DNA from: Streptomyces sp. ISL-10
Lineage (GTDB): Bacteria > Actinomycetota > Actinomycetes > Streptomycetales > Streptomycetaceae
Direction: 5' to 3'
Assembly: GCF_018614575.1 (NCBI RefSeq)
Contig: NZ_JAGGOJ010000007.1
Location: 1-64,000 of the forward strand
DNA length: 64,000 nucleotides
Under the pieces are notes generated by a model that saw only the letters and a list, made by a program, of their open reading frames with translations, made no database searches and had not been told where the DNA came from. Of this stretch, positions 24,849 through 36,205 are shown piece by piece (the stretch's first letter is position 1; each line of letters starts with the position of its first letter). The position numbers were made by a program, and so were the translations under genes.

Positions 24849-25730
24849 TTGACTGAGCAGCTTCGACTGATGGCCGTGCACGCCCACCCCGACGACGAGT
24901 CGAGCAAGGGCGCGGCCACGATGGCCAAGTATGTGTCCGAGGGGGTGGACGTGCTGGTCGTGACCTGCACGGGAGGCGAGCGCGGCTCCATCCTCAACCC
25001 CAAGCTCCAGGGCGATGCCTACATCGAGGAGCACATTCACGAGGTCCGCAAGAAGGAGATGGACGAGGCCCGGGAGATCCTCGGCGTCAAGCAGGAGTGG
25101 CTCGGCTTCGTCGACTCCGGCCTGCCGGAGGGCGACCCGCTGCCCCCGCTGCCCGAGGGCTGCTTCGCGCTGGAGGACATCGACAAGGCCGCCGGCGAAC
25201 TGGTGCGCAAGATCCGCGCCTTCCGTCCCCAGGTCATCACGACCTACGACGAGAACGGCGGCTACCCGCACCCCGACCACATCATGACCCACAAGATCAC
25301 GATGGTGGCCTTCGACGGCGCGGCGGACGCCGAGACATTCCCCGAGTCCGAGTACGGCCCGGCGTACCAGCCGCAGAAGCTCTACTACAACCAGGGCTTC
25401 AACCGCCCGCGCACGGTCGCCCTGCACGAGGCGCTGCTCGAGCGGGGCCTGGAGTCCCCGTACGGGGAGTGGCTGGAGCGCTGGAAGGAGTTCCAGCGCG
25501 CCGAGCGCACGCTGACCACGCATGTGCCGTGCGCCGACTTCTTCGAGACCCGCGACAGGGCACTGATCGCGCACGCCACGCAGATCGATCCGGACGGCGG
25601 CTGGTTCCGGGTGCCCATGGAGATCCAGAAGAAGGTCTGGCCGACGGAGGAGTACGAGCTGGCGAAGTCGCTCGTCGATACGTCCCTCCCCGAGGACGAC
25701 CTCTTCGCGGGCATCCGCGACAATGCCTGA
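24849..25730 (+). CDS. mca: Mycothiol S-conjugate amidase
   Basis: Cleaves mycothiol conjugates of electrophiles or antibiotics to release a mercapturic acid, a detoxification step special to actinomycetes. The 293-residue zinc amidase (PIG-L/LmbE family) has HAHPDDESSKG and HPDHIMTH as metal ligands, and the catalytic Asp is in the first motif. TTG at 24849 is chosen: GAGG lies eight bases upstream and the protein then begins MTEQLRLMAVHAHPDD as in known Mca. The small downstream membrane-protein gene starts at the stop. Confidence 0.93.
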   Translation: MTEQLRLMAVHAHPDDESSKGAATMAKYVSEGVDVLVVTCTGGERGSILNPKLQGDAYIEEHIHEVRKKEMDEAREILGVKQEWLGFVDSGLPEGDPLPPLPEGCFALEDIDKAAGELVRKIRAFRPQVITTYDENGGYPHPDHIMTHKITMVAFDGAADAETFPESEYGPAYQPQKLYYNQGFNRPRTVALHEALLERGLESPYGEWLERWKEFQRAERTLTTHVPCADFFETRDRALIAHATQIDPDGGWFRVPMEIQKKVWPTEEYELAKSLVDTSLPEDDLFAGIRDNA

Positions 25731-25731
25731 C

Positions 25732-25977
25732 ATGAGCGCAAGCGCAAACCTCGCCATGACGCACGTCGCCACCCTCGCCAAGGAGCTCGACGAGAACAAG
25801 GTCACCCCGGGTGTCCTGGGCTTTCTCGTATTCGCGGCGCTGGCGGTCGGCGTGTGGGCCCTGATGAAGTCGATGAACCGGCACATGGGCCGTGTGAACT
25901 TCGAGGAGGAGCCGGAGTCCGAGCCGTCTGCGACGGCGAAGACCGCGACGCGGAAGCCGGCGGGCGGCTCGGCCTGA
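25732..25977 (+). CDS. Small single-pass membrane protein following mca
   Basis: The 81-residue protein has one membrane helix (VLGFLVFAALAVGVWALM), then KSMNRHMGRVNFEEE and a Lys/Ala tail. An ATG at 25723 overlaps the mca stop; ATG at 25732 is preferred because homologues I recall begin MSAS. It is nearly certainly in one transcript with mca. Function unknown. Confidence 0.75.
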   Translation: MSASANLAMTHVATLAKELDENKVTPGVLGFLVFAALAVGVWALMKSMNRHMGRVNFEEEPESEPSATAKTATRKPAGGSA

Positions 25978-26294
25978 CGCCCCGCGCGCCCGGCACGGGC
26001 GCGGCGTCGGTTCGCCTGGGCGGGGCTGCGGCCGGGACCGGTGCCGCCACGCCGGGCGCGGCTGAGCCCCGGGCCGGTGCCGGTGCGTCGGCGGCTTTCC
26101 GCCGTGGGGTGCGGCACGTCCTGCGGGCGTGTCCTCAAGCGCCGGACGGGCTGGAGTTGCCGGCCCGGGGCGGCGCGTGTGGCCGGTGCATGCCGACGGC
26201 CCTGCCCAGCGCCCTCGGCAGCGGCGCTCGGAGCCTGGTGCACGGTGGGCGTCGCCGGTGCGCATACGGCCCCGGGCCCGCAGGCGTCCCCGCC
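25978..26294. other. Gap between convergent genes, nothing coding seen
   Basis: About 320 bases of GC-rich DNA with repeated GCCGGTGC-like pieces. It probably holds terminators for both flanking genes, but no long perfect hairpin is visible. Confidence 0.4.
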
Positions 26295-29200
26295 CTACTT
26301 CGGCGCCGCCACCGGCACCCCCATCACCTCCCGCGCGTGCCGGTTCGGCACCAGGCCCAGGTGCCACGCCTGCCAGCCGTCCTCCAGGCGCACCCCGCGG
26401 TCCAGGATCACGGCCAGCGCTTCCGCGCAGTCCTCCAGCTTCGCGTCCCGGAACGGGTGCGGGGAGGCCATCAGTTCCGCCAGCTCCTCCTGCGCCACCA
26501 CCGTGCCGACGTCCGTTCCGCCCGGAGAGGCGTACGGCAGCAGCGTGCAGCGCAGGAACGCCGCCCAGTCCGCGCCGCGGCGGTCCTCGTACGACGCGAA
26601 CAGCTCCGCCGCCTCGTCGCACAGCGCCAGCGCCTGCGGGGCGCGGTTGTTGCCCGCGTCGATCAGGGCCAGCTCCAGGCACGTCCACGCCTCGCCGTGC
26701 GCGACCTTGATGCGCGCGAAGTCCGCGCGGGCGTCCATCAGCAGCTGCCGGGCGAAACCGGAGTTGCGCAGGTTGCCCGTCTGGGCCGCGCGCTGGTCGC
26801 GGGTGACTCGGCCCGAGTGGTGGCGGGCGCAGGCCAGCCCGTACACGTCCCGCATCCGCGAGAACATCGTCCGCGACCGTTCCAGCTCGCGGACCGCCTC
26901 GTCCCGGTCGCCGCGCTCCTCCAGCGCCTGCCCCAGGTAGTACAGGGTCCACGCCTCGCCGCGGGCGTCCTCGTTCTCCCGGTGGCGGGCCAGGGCCGCC
27001 CGCAGTTCCTCCACCGCCGTGCCCGGATCGCCGTCCACCAGCCGGGCCCGCGCCAGCTGGGTCAGCGCCCACGCCTCGCCGCGGTCGTCGCGGGTGCGGC
27101 CGTACAGATCGAGGGCCGTGCGCAGCGCCGCCTCGGCGTCCGCCACGTCCCCCATCCGCAGACACACCTGCCCCAGCTGGAACTGCGTCCACGCCTCGCC
27201 GTGCAGCGACTCGCCCTCGCGGTGCAGCCGCAGTGCCGTCTCCAGCAGCCGCAGCGCCTCCGCAAGATCGGCCCGGTCCCGTTCCACCGCCGCCAGGGCG
27301 TGCAGTGACCACGCCCGGTCCTCGGCCTGCTCGGGCGAGGACTGCAGCTCGATCGCCTCGTGCAGCTTCGCCGCCGCCTCCGTCAGGTTGCCCTGATGGT
27401 GCAGCGTGATGCCGAGCGAGCAGAGGGCGAGTGCCGCGCCGGCGTCGTGCTGCGCCTCCCGGTACAGGCCGACGACGGACGACAGGGTCGTCCTCGCCTT
27501 GTCCAGCTCACCGAGCTGGCGGGCCGCGATACCGGTACGCCACCGCACCGAGCGCTCCAGCAGTCCCTGGTCCACCGCCTGCGACAGCTCCGTCAGCTCA
27601 CCCAGGCGGTACAGGTCGCCGCGCAGCAGGCAGTAGTCGCACAGCGCGCCCAGCAGCCCGAGCACGGCCTGCTGGTCCACGCCCTCGGCGTGGCGGAGCG
27701 CGGACGTGATGAAGCTCGACTCGTCGTCCAGCCAGCGCAGTGCCGCGTCCAGCGACGGGAAGCCATGGGCGCCGAACTGGCCGGCCCGGGTCGACATCTT
27801 CCCGTCGACCATGCGGATCACCGCCCCGGCCAGGTCCGCGTAGTTCCCGATCAGCCGTTCCTGCGCGGCCGTGCGGTCCTTCGCGTCCTCCTCGTCCAGC
27901 AGCCGGGCCCGCGCGAAGTCCCGTACGACATCGTGCAGCCGGTACCGGCTCGCCCGCACGTGGTCGATGAGCCCCGCCCGCGCCAGCGTCGCGAGCAGCC
28001 GCTGCGCCTCCTGCTCGTCCGCGCCCAGCAGCGCGGCCGCGGCCGCCGTCCCCAGCGAGGCGCGCCCGGCCAGTGCCAGGCGGCGCAGCAGCCGCCGCGC
28101 CTGCTCGGGCTGGTCCGTGTAGCGCAGCCACAGGGCACGCTCCACCGGGTCAACCGGCCCATAGGCCCCCAGGTCCGCCGCCAGCCGGTCCGCGCTGCGC
28201 TCCCCGAGCGACGACCCGGCGATCCGCAGCGCCAGCGGCAGCCCGCCGCACAGCTCCCGCACCGCATCCGCCGACTGGGCGTCGTACGGCTCCCCCGAGC
28301 GCTCCGCGGCGGCGGCCCGCAGCAGCTCGTCTGCGCCCGCCGCGTCCAGGGCCCGCACCGGCAGCTGATGGATCCAGGCGGGGGTGTCGTCGGGCAGCTC
28401 CAGCGGGCGGCGTGCCGTCACCAGCAACAGGCTGTCCGAGCGCTCCGGCAGCAGCGTCCGCACCTGCTCGGCGTCGCCCGCGTCGTCCAGCACGACCGTC
28501 ACCGGCAGTCCGGTCAGATGCTGGTGGTACAGCTCGCCGAGCCGCCGCACCTGCTGCTCGGGCGACGACCGCTCCCGGAACAGCAGCTGCTCGCGCGGCG
28601 CCCCCAGCCGGTTCAGCAGGTGCAGCAGCGCGTCCCGGGTGGACAGCGGATGCCCGCTCTCGCCGCGCAGATCGACTACGCACGCGCCCCGGAACTGGTC
28701 TTTGAGGTGGTGCGCGGCACGCACCGCCAGCGTCGTCCGGCCCGATCCGGCGTCGCCGTGGAGGACGACCACCGTCGGCCGGGTCTGCGTCGAGGCGCGG
28801 GCCGCGTGCACCCATTGGGAGATCTGCGTGAGCTCATCGCGCCGGCCGGCGAAGGGGCCCTCGGTCTGCGGCAGATGAGCGAACGACTGCTCCAGCACCG
28901 ACCTGCGGCGCGCTGCAGCGCTGCGGTCCGCGCCGCGCAGCTGCGGTGCCGCCGCGGACTTCTTCGCGGGCCGCCCCGCCGAGGCCAGCATCCGCTGCTG
29001 GTCCATGAACGGGCGGATGGCCCGTACCTCCAGCGCCGTCAGCCACTCCAGCCGCAGCTGCTCCACACCGCCCGGCTGGGCCGCCGCACCCGCCCTGCGG
29101 TGCGCCGCCGGCCAGTGCGACGCGGTCACCTTGGCAACCGTGGTCGCGGCCCCCGCGACCGCGACGACGGCTCCCGCGCCGAGCGCCGTGCCGGCCGCGG

Positions 29201-29501
29201 TGCCCAGCGCGACGTCCGCGCCGATCGCGGCGACGGCCGCGACGGCCGTCACCAGGGCCGGTGTGGACAGATTTCCCCTGCGGAACCGCTCGGACAACGG
29301 CAGCGCGCCCGCCTCCGCCTCGTCGAGCGCACGCTCGTAAGCGGCGTACTCCTCGGCGGCGCTCGCGGCCATGCCGTCCAGCGCCGCCCGCCCGCGGGCG
29401 AGCAGGACCTGGCCGTCCGTCCGCCCGCCGCTGCGCCGTACCTCTTCCTCCACGGCGCGGCCCAACAGCCGCTCCACTTCCGCCCGGTGGCTGTCTCGCA
29501 T
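26295..29501 (-). CDS. STAND NTPase with hydrophobic N-terminal segment and TPR repeats
   Basis: Large protein of 1068 residues. Residues ~1-75 are helical; ~77-125 is a long Ala/Gly/Val-rich hydrophobic stretch (VTAVAAVAAIGADVALGT...) able to form two membrane helices. Residues ~220-560 form an NB-ARC-like NTPase: P-loop GDAGSGRTTLA, Walker B VTVVLDDAGD, GGLPLAL and the winged-helix LHD motif (YRLHDVVRDFARARL). Residues ~590-1040 are TPR units. The P-loop has Arg where Lys is expected. No AfsR-type DNA-binding domain is present. GAGGGGG is six bases before ATG 29501. Related proteins are regulators or defence sensors; the role here is unknown. Confidence 0.8.
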   Translation of the reverse strand: MRDSHRAEVERLLGRAVEEEVRRSGGRTDGQVLLARGRAALDGMAASAAEEYAAYERALDEAEAGALPLSERFRRGNLSTPALVTAVAAVAAIGADVALGTAAGTALGAGAVVAVAGAATTVAKVTASHWPAAHRRAGAAAQPGGVEQLRLEWLTALEVRAIRPFMDQQRMLASAGRPAKKSAAAPQLRGADRSAAARRRSVLEQSFAHLPQTEGPFAGRRDELTQISQWVHAARASTQTRPTVVVLHGDAGSGRTTLAVRAAHHLKDQFRGACVVDLRGESGHPLSTRDALLHLLNRLGAPREQLLFRERSSPEQQVRRLGELYHQHLTGLPVTVVLDDAGDAEQVRTLLPERSDSLLLVTARRPLELPDDTPAWIHQLPVRALDAAGADELLRAAAAERSGEPYDAQSADAVRELCGGLPLALRIAGSSLGERSADRLAADLGAYGPVDPVERALWLRYTDQPEQARRLLRRLALAGRASLGTAAAAALLGADEQEAQRLLATLARAGLIDHVRASRYRLHDVVRDFARARLLDEEDAKDRTAAQERLIGNYADLAGAVIRMVDGKMSTRAGQFGAHGFPSLDAALRWLDDESSFITSALRHAEGVDQQAVLGLLGALCDYCLLRGDLYRLGELTELSQAVDQGLLERSVRWRTGIAARQLGELDKARTTLSSVVGLYREAQHDAGAALALCSLGITLHHQGNLTEAAAKLHEAIELQSSPEQAEDRAWSLHALAAVERDRADLAEALRLLETALRLHREGESLHGEAWTQFQLGQVCLRMGDVADAEAALRTALDLYGRTRDDRGEAWALTQLARARLVDGDPGTAVEELRAALARHRENEDARGEAWTLYYLGQALEERGDRDEAVRELERSRTMFSRMRDVYGLACARHHSGRVTRDQRAAQTGNLRNSGFARQLLMDARADFARIKVAHGEAWTCLELALIDAGNNRAPQALALCDEAAELFASYEDRRGADWAAFLRCTLLPYASPGGTDVGTVVAQEELAELMASPHPFRDAKLEDCAEALAVILDRGVRLEDGWQAWHLGLVPNRHAREVMGVPVAAPK

Positions 29502-29621
29502 GTGCGTCCCCCTCGACGTGCGTCAATTCCGTTCGCATACCCAGTCGTTGCGGCGTCAAGTGTCCTGCGTGAGAAGGCACATGGCGAGGGGCGAGCGGGG
29601 CGGGCGCTGGGGTTCAGGGAC

Positions 29622-30091
29622 TCAGAGGTCGACGTGGACGGCGAAGGGCGCCACGGCCTTCACCGCGCCCGTGAACACGTCACCGTCCCGGTAGACGCGG
29701 GCGGCCGGGTCGAGGACGTACGTGTAGACGAGAGGGACACCCGTCGCCGCCTGCTCGACGCGCCAGTAGAACGGGATGCCGGCCTTCGCGTACTGGTCGA
29801 CCTCGTGTCCGCGCGGTAGACGACGACATCGGACCGACGGTTGGTGAGAGGTACGTCCTGAAGCCGTACGTCGAAGTCCGTGTCGGCGTTCCAGTCGTCA
29901 CCGGCAGCCGTGTCCAGTGCGTTGGCGAGGATCCTGGCCAGGCGGTTGTGCCGCTTGGACGCGCTGGGGCTCACGACGATCATCCCGTCCACGATCTCGA
30001 TGCCGGCGCACTGCTCTTCGGTCCAGGAGTCGTACTGCTCCGCGGTGACCTGGGTGTGCATCCACTCGGGGGCGATCAACTCCGCGCCCAT
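29622..30091 (-). pseudogene. Uma2-family (DUF820) gene broken by an internal deletion
   Basis: Normal Uma2 start from ATG 30091 (AGGAAGG upstream): MGAELIAPEWMHTQVTAEQ through VPLTNRRSDVVVYRAD. Then the frame runs into unrelated sequence. In another frame the normal Uma2 end resumes as VDQYAKAGIPFYWRVEQ and continues through YVLDPAARVYRDGDVF to a stop at 29622-29624. The middle block of about 35 residues, carrying the conserved VVEIVSPGS part of the PD-(D/E)XK-like core, is gone. The deletion also shifts the frame, so the gene is dead. Confidence 0.8.
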
Positions 30092-30259
30092 GGGGTACCT
30101 TCCTGAGCCCGCTCGACGGGCTGCGTGCGCTTGGGCCAGCGTAGCGTTCCATCCCGGGGCGCGGTCGGCGCGCCGCTATCGGGGGATGCGGGGCGTCTGC
30201 AGGGGTGGGCTGACCTGGGGACGTGATCCGGCGCATGCCCCGTACCGGCCGTCGCGCCG

Positions 30260-30727
30260 TCATGTCCCCCGCGTCGGACGTGGAAGCGGGAGGCAATCGC
30301 CCGGCGGGAGCAGGTGCCACAGGTCCGGCCACCACGTGGCGCCGTGCGCTGCGACCCGTTCCCGCAGGACGGGGCTGGTGTTCAGGGTCTGGAGGCAGTA
30401 GCTCCGCCATGGCAGGTAACTACCGCTCGCCACATGTCGGTTGTGCATGCGCAAGCCGGTGCACATGACATCCGCGAGCAGCCCGGCCATGGTGACCGCC
30501 GCGTCCCGGTCCACGTGTCCGGGCGGACACTCGGCGCCCTGGTAGAAGTAGTGCAGCAGCTTGCGGTCCAGCAGGTGCAGCTCCAGCTCGCGCAGTCCCG
30601 CGAGCGCGGCCTCGTTCGCCGCGATGGCGGCGGTCGTGTGGCCGATCCGGGTCTGCACCATCGCCATGCGGGTCGCCACGAGGGAGATCACGACGGCGGA
30701 CACGGCCAGGCCGGTCTCGATGTTCAT
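30260..30727 (-). CDS. Hypothetical protein with N-terminal membrane helix
   Basis: I do not recognise the family. The 155-residue protein begins MNIETGLAVSAVVISLVATR, a membrane or signal-anchor helix. It continues as amphipathic helix (LRELELHLLDRKLLHYFYQG) and a His/Trp-rich C-terminal half (ATWWPDLWHLLPPGDC). ATG at 30727 is the only start that begins at the helix; no ribosome-binding site is evident. It lies alone between the broken Uma2 gene and the YyaL-type gene. Confidence 0.55.
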   Translation of the reverse strand: MNIETGLAVSAVVISLVATRMAMVQTRIGHTTAAIAANEAALAGLRELELHLLDRKLLHYFYQGAECPPGHVDRDAAVTMAGLLADVMCTGLRMHNRHVASGSYLPWRSYCLQTLNTSPVLRERVAAHGATWWPDLWHLLPPGDCLPLPRPTRGT

Positions 30728-30900
30728 GCGGCCGCGCCGCGTAACGGGAGGAGGCGGCTTCCGGTCGCCTTCCGAGTCGTCATTCGGCCAGTGTGCCGCG
30801 TGCCGGAGGCCGGCGGTACGGGGCAGTGAACACGGGCCGCCGGGGAGTGGCAGCGCGGCCGTCCACAAGCGGGCCGCCGGCGCCCCCGCACCGCTTCCTC

Positions 30901-30937
30901 GGCGTGAAGAACCCGTTCTCCCGGCGTGAACAACCCG
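30901..30937. repeat. 15-bp direct repeat upstream of the YyaL-type gene
   Basis: GGCGTGAAGAACCCG (30901-30915) and GGCGTGAACAACCCG (30923-30937), one mismatch, repeated at 22 bases, two helical turns. It is 72 bases before the next start codon, a position suited to an activator. No known consensus matches. Confidence 0.5.
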
Positions 30938-31008
30938 CCACGGTGCGTACGCGCGCACCCACTCGTGCCGCATGCGCGCGTCCCCGCGCCGTGCGCAAGG
31001 ATTGAGGT

Positions 31009-33039
<2,031 letters not shown>

Positions 33040-33068
33040 ACGTTGTCAGTCATATTATCGGACCGGCA

Positions 33069-33096
33069 GCGGAATGAAACGTTCCGCCTTTAGGGT
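33069..33096 (+). promoter_or_regulatory. Palindrome and -10 hexamer upstream of the glycan operon
   Basis: GCGGAA (33069-33074) and TTCCGC (33082-33087) flank seven bases; TAGGGT at 33091-33096 is a good -10. The palindrome occupies the -35 zone, as a regulator site would. The operon's first start codon is 65 bases further on. Confidence 0.5.
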
Positions 33097-33161
33097 CCGT
33101 ACGACCAGTCAGACCAGCTGGAGGCGTGCGCACTGGGGAGTGACGCGCGCGGGGCAGTTGC

Positions 33162-34490
33162 GTGCGTCGTCGTACGGCCAGGGGAAACTTGCCGCGGCGC
33201 ACGGGCCTAGGGGGGCTTGTGCTCATATCGGTGTTCGTTGTTGCCATTTCCGTTGCGCTTTTCTGGATGGCGGCGTTCACGCTGTGGTGGCAGATGCATG
33301 CCTGGCGTACGCCGGAGACGCTGGCTTCGACCAGATTCGACCGGCCTGACGGCGGTGTCGGGCTGTCGTTCTCGCTGCTCCTGCCCGCCCGCCACGAGCA
33401 GGCGGTGCTGGAGCACACCATCGAGCGGCTGCTGGAGTCCAGCCACTCGAACTTCGAGGTCATCGTCATCGTCGGCCACGACGACCCCGAGACCGCCGCC
33501 GTGGCCGAGCGGGCCGCCGCCCGCGACCCGGTCCGGGTCCGGGTCGTCACCGACACCCATGAGGCAAAGAACAAGCCAAAGGCGCTCAACACCGCGCTGC
33601 CGCACTGCCGCGGCGACATCGTCGGGGTCTTCGACGCCGAGGACCAGGTGCACCCGGAGCTCCTCGCGCACGTCGACCACGCCTTCACCACCACCGGCGC
33701 GGACGTCGTCCAGGGTGGCGTGCAGCTGATCAACTTCCATTCGAGCTGGTACAGCCTGCGCAACTGCCTGGAGTACTTCTTCTGGTTCCGCAGCCGGCTG
33801 CATCTGCACGCCCAGAAGGGCTTCATCCCGCTCGGCGGCAACACCGTCTTCGTCCGCACCACGGTGCTGCGCGAGGCCGGCGGCTGGGACCCGGACTGCC
33901 TGGCCGAGGACTGCGATCTCGGCGTACGGCTGTCGTCCGTCGGCAAGAAGGTCGTCGTCGCCTACGACAGCGACATGGTCACCCGCGAGGAGACCCCCGG
34001 CACGCTGATGAGCCTGCTCAAGCAGCGCACTCGCTGGAACCAGGGCTTTCTTCAGGTCTACCGCAAGAAGGACTGGAAACAGCTCCCGGGCCGCGGGCAG
34101 CGGATGCTCGCCCGCTACACGCTGATGACGCCGTTCCTGCAGGCGTTCTCCGGCCTGATCATTCCGGTGAACGTCGGGATAGCGCTCTTCCTCGACGTCC
34201 CCGTGGGGATCGCCATCGTGAGCTTCCTGCCGCTGATCACGGCCATGGTCACGTTCGTGTTCGAGGTTGTCGGACTGCACGACTTCGGCGTGCAGTACGG
34301 CCTGCGGGTCCGCCTCGTCCACTACATCAAGCTCATCGTCGGCGGCCCGTTCTACCAGGTGCTGCTGGCCGGCGCCGCCGTGCGCGCGGTCTGGCGCGAA
34401 CACCGCGGCCGCAACGAATGGGAGCTGACCAGCCATGTCGGCGCGCATCTGACGGACCTGAGCGACACCCGTCAGGAGGCCGGCCGGTGA
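33162..34490 (+). CDS. Membrane GT2 processive-type glycosyltransferase
   Basis: Family 2 enzyme of 442 residues that builds a polymer or glycolipid at the membrane. An N-terminal helix (VLISVFVVAISVALFWMAAF) comes first. The GT-A catalytic domain carries the usual acidic motifs (VFDAEDQVHPE; EDCDLGVR) and QRTRW, the QxxRW motif of processive synthases. Two or three C-terminal helices follow. GTG at 33162 is used; GGGG lies seven bases upstream. The start may be shifted by a few codons. It overlaps the next gene by four bases (GTGA), so the three glycosyltransferase genes form one operon. Confidence 0.85.
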   Translation: MRRRTARGNLPRRTGLGGLVLISVFVVAISVALFWMAAFTLWWQMHAWRTPETLASTRFDRPDGGVGLSFSLLLPARHEQAVLEHTIERLLESSHSNFEVIVIVGHDDPETAAVAERAAARDPVRVRVVTDTHEAKNKPKALNTALPHCRGDIVGVFDAEDQVHPELLAHVDHAFTTTGADVVQGGVQLINFHSSWYSLRNCLEYFFWFRSRLHLHAQKGFIPLGGNTVFVRTTVLREAGGWDPDCLAEDCDLGVRLSSVGKKVVVAYDSDMVTREETPGTLMSLLKQRTRWNQGFLQVYRKKDWKQLPGRGQRMLARYTLMTPFLQAFSGLIIPVNVGIALFLDVPVGIAIVSFLPLITAMVTFVFEVVGLHDFGVQYGLRVRLVHYIKLIVGGPFYQVLLAGAAVRAVWREHRGRNEWELTSHVGAHLTDLSDTRQEAGR

Positions 34491-36205
34491 CCACCATGCT
34501 TCCTCCCGTGCCCGAGGCGACCCGAGACGCCGCCGCCGTCACCCCGCCCGGCCCGGGCAGCGCGTCGCAGGCCGTGCCCGGCTTCGTCCGGCCGGTCGTA
34601 CGTTTCCGCAGCTCACGGCCCGATCTGCTGCTCTGCGCCGGGCTGCTGTGCGTGATCCTGCTGGTCCAGGGCTGGAACATCACGAACTTCCCCACCCTCA
34701 GCGACGACGAGGGCACCTACCTCGCCCAGGCGTGGGCGGTCCAGCAGGGCGACGGGCTCGCCCACTACACGTACTGGTACGACCACCCGCCGCTCGGCTG
34801 GATCCAGATCGCGTTCCTGACCTGGCTGCCCGCCCTCGTCGCACCCGAGTCGATGACCGTCGCCTCGATGCGCTGCGCGATGCTCGTGGTCAGCGCGGCG
34901 TGTGCGGTGCTGCTGTACGTCCTGGCGCGCCGGCTGTTCCTGCCGACCTGGGCGGCGGGGCTCGCGATGCTGCTGTTCGGCCTGTCGCCGCTGTCGGTGG
35001 TCCTCCAGCGGGAGATCTTCCTCGACAACATCGCGGTGATGTGGATGCTGCTGGCGTTCTGCCTCGCCGCGTCCCCGAGCCGCCATCTGTGGCACCACTT
35101 CGCCGCGGGACTGGCGGCGGCGACCTCGGTGCTCACCAAGGAGACGATGCTGCTGGTGCTGCCCGCACTGCTGGTGACCATGTGGAGGCACAGCCACCGC
35201 GACACCCGCAAGTTCGCGGTGACCGGCGCGATCACCGCGTGCGTGCTGATCGGCCTGGCGTATCCGCTGTACGCGCTCCTCAACGACGAGCTGTTCCCCG
35301 GCCCGGGGCATGTGTCGCTGATCGACGGCATCACGTACCAGATGAGCCGGCCCGGTTCCGGATTCATCCTCCAGGACGGCTCCGGCTCGCACGGGGTGCT
35401 GCGCTCGTGGCTCTACTACGACATGGTGCTGCCGCTCGGCGGCCTGGCGGGCGCCGGTCTGCTGCTGTGCACCCTGCGCTGGTCGGTTACGGCACGCGCG
35501 CTCGCGGGCCCGTCGCTGGCGGTCGCGATCCTCGCGGCGGTGGCGATGCGCCCGTCGGGCTACCTCCCGGCGATGTATGTGATCCAGGCGCTCCCGTTCC
35601 TGGCGCTGGTGCTGGCGGGCGGCACGGCGAGCGTGGCGCACGCGGTGCTGCGCAAACCACTGGGCCGCGCCGCCCCGACAGGGCACGGCCGGCCCCGCCG
35701 GGCGGGGGGCGCAATCCTGACGTCCGGGACCGGTCGGCAGCGTCCCACGCGCATCACCGTGGCCACCCTGCTCGCGCTCGCCGCCACCGCGTACATCGCG
35801 CCCCACTGGTACGAGGGCAACCGGGCCGCCCTCACCGTCGACGCCAACGCTCCCTACCGCGCCGCCGCCACCTGGCTCCAGGAGGAGGTCGACGACCCCG
35901 CCGGCACGCGGGTGCTCGTCGACGACGCCCTGTGGCTGGATCTCGTGCACGACGGCTTCACGCCCGGCACCGGTGCCATCTGGTTCTACAAGGCCGACCT
36001 CGACCCGGCCGTCACGAAGACCATGCCCCGCGGCTGGCGCGACATCGACTACGTCGTCTCGTCCCCGACCGTGCGGCGCGACGCGGTCGATCTGCCCAAC
36101 GTCAAGGCCGCTCTGGAGCATTCGACGCCGGTCGCCGTGTTCGGCGAGGGCGAGGACCGCATCGAGATCCGCCGTGTCAGCCGGACCGATGGAGGCGAAC
36201 TGTGA
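34487..36205 (+). CDS. GT39/ArnT-like membrane glycosyltransferase
   Basis: The 572-residue integral membrane protein has about ten helices. SDDEGTY in the first outside loop carries the Asp/Glu pair of PMT/ArnT enzymes, which move a sugar from a polyprenyl-phosphate donor. YWYDHPPLGWIQ also fits the family. A soluble C-terminal part (~470-572) faces outside. The GTG start overlaps the preceding stop, and the stop overlaps the following GTG. The next gene's dolichol-phosphate-mannose-synthase-like domain could supply its lipid-linked donor. Confidence 0.85.
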   Translation: MTTMLPPVPEATRDAAAVTPPGPGSASQAVPGFVRPVVRFRSSRPDLLLCAGLLCVILLVQGWNITNFPTLSDDEGTYLAQAWAVQQGDGLAHYTYWYDHPPLGWIQIAFLTWLPALVAPESMTVASMRCAMLVVSAACAVLLYVLARRLFLPTWAAGLAMLLFGLSPLSVVLQREIFLDNIAVMWMLLAFCLAASPSRHLWHHFAAGLAAATSVLTKETMLLVLPALLVTMWRHSHRDTRKFAVTGAITACVLIGLAYPLYALLNDELFPGPGHVSLIDGITYQMSRPGSGFILQDGSGSHGVLRSWLYYDMVLPLGGLAGAGLLLCTLRWSVTARALAGPSLAVAILAAVAMRPSGYLPAMYVIQALPFLALVLAGGTASVAHAVLRKPLGRAAPTGHGRPRRAGGAILTSGTGRQRPTRITVATLLALAATAYIAPHWYEGNRAALTVDANAPYRAAATWLQEEVDDPAGTRVLVDDALWLDLVHDGFTPGTGAIWFYKADLDPAVTKTMPRGWRDIDYVVSSPTVRRDAVDLPNVKAALEHSTPVAVFGEGEDRIEIRRVSRTDGGEL

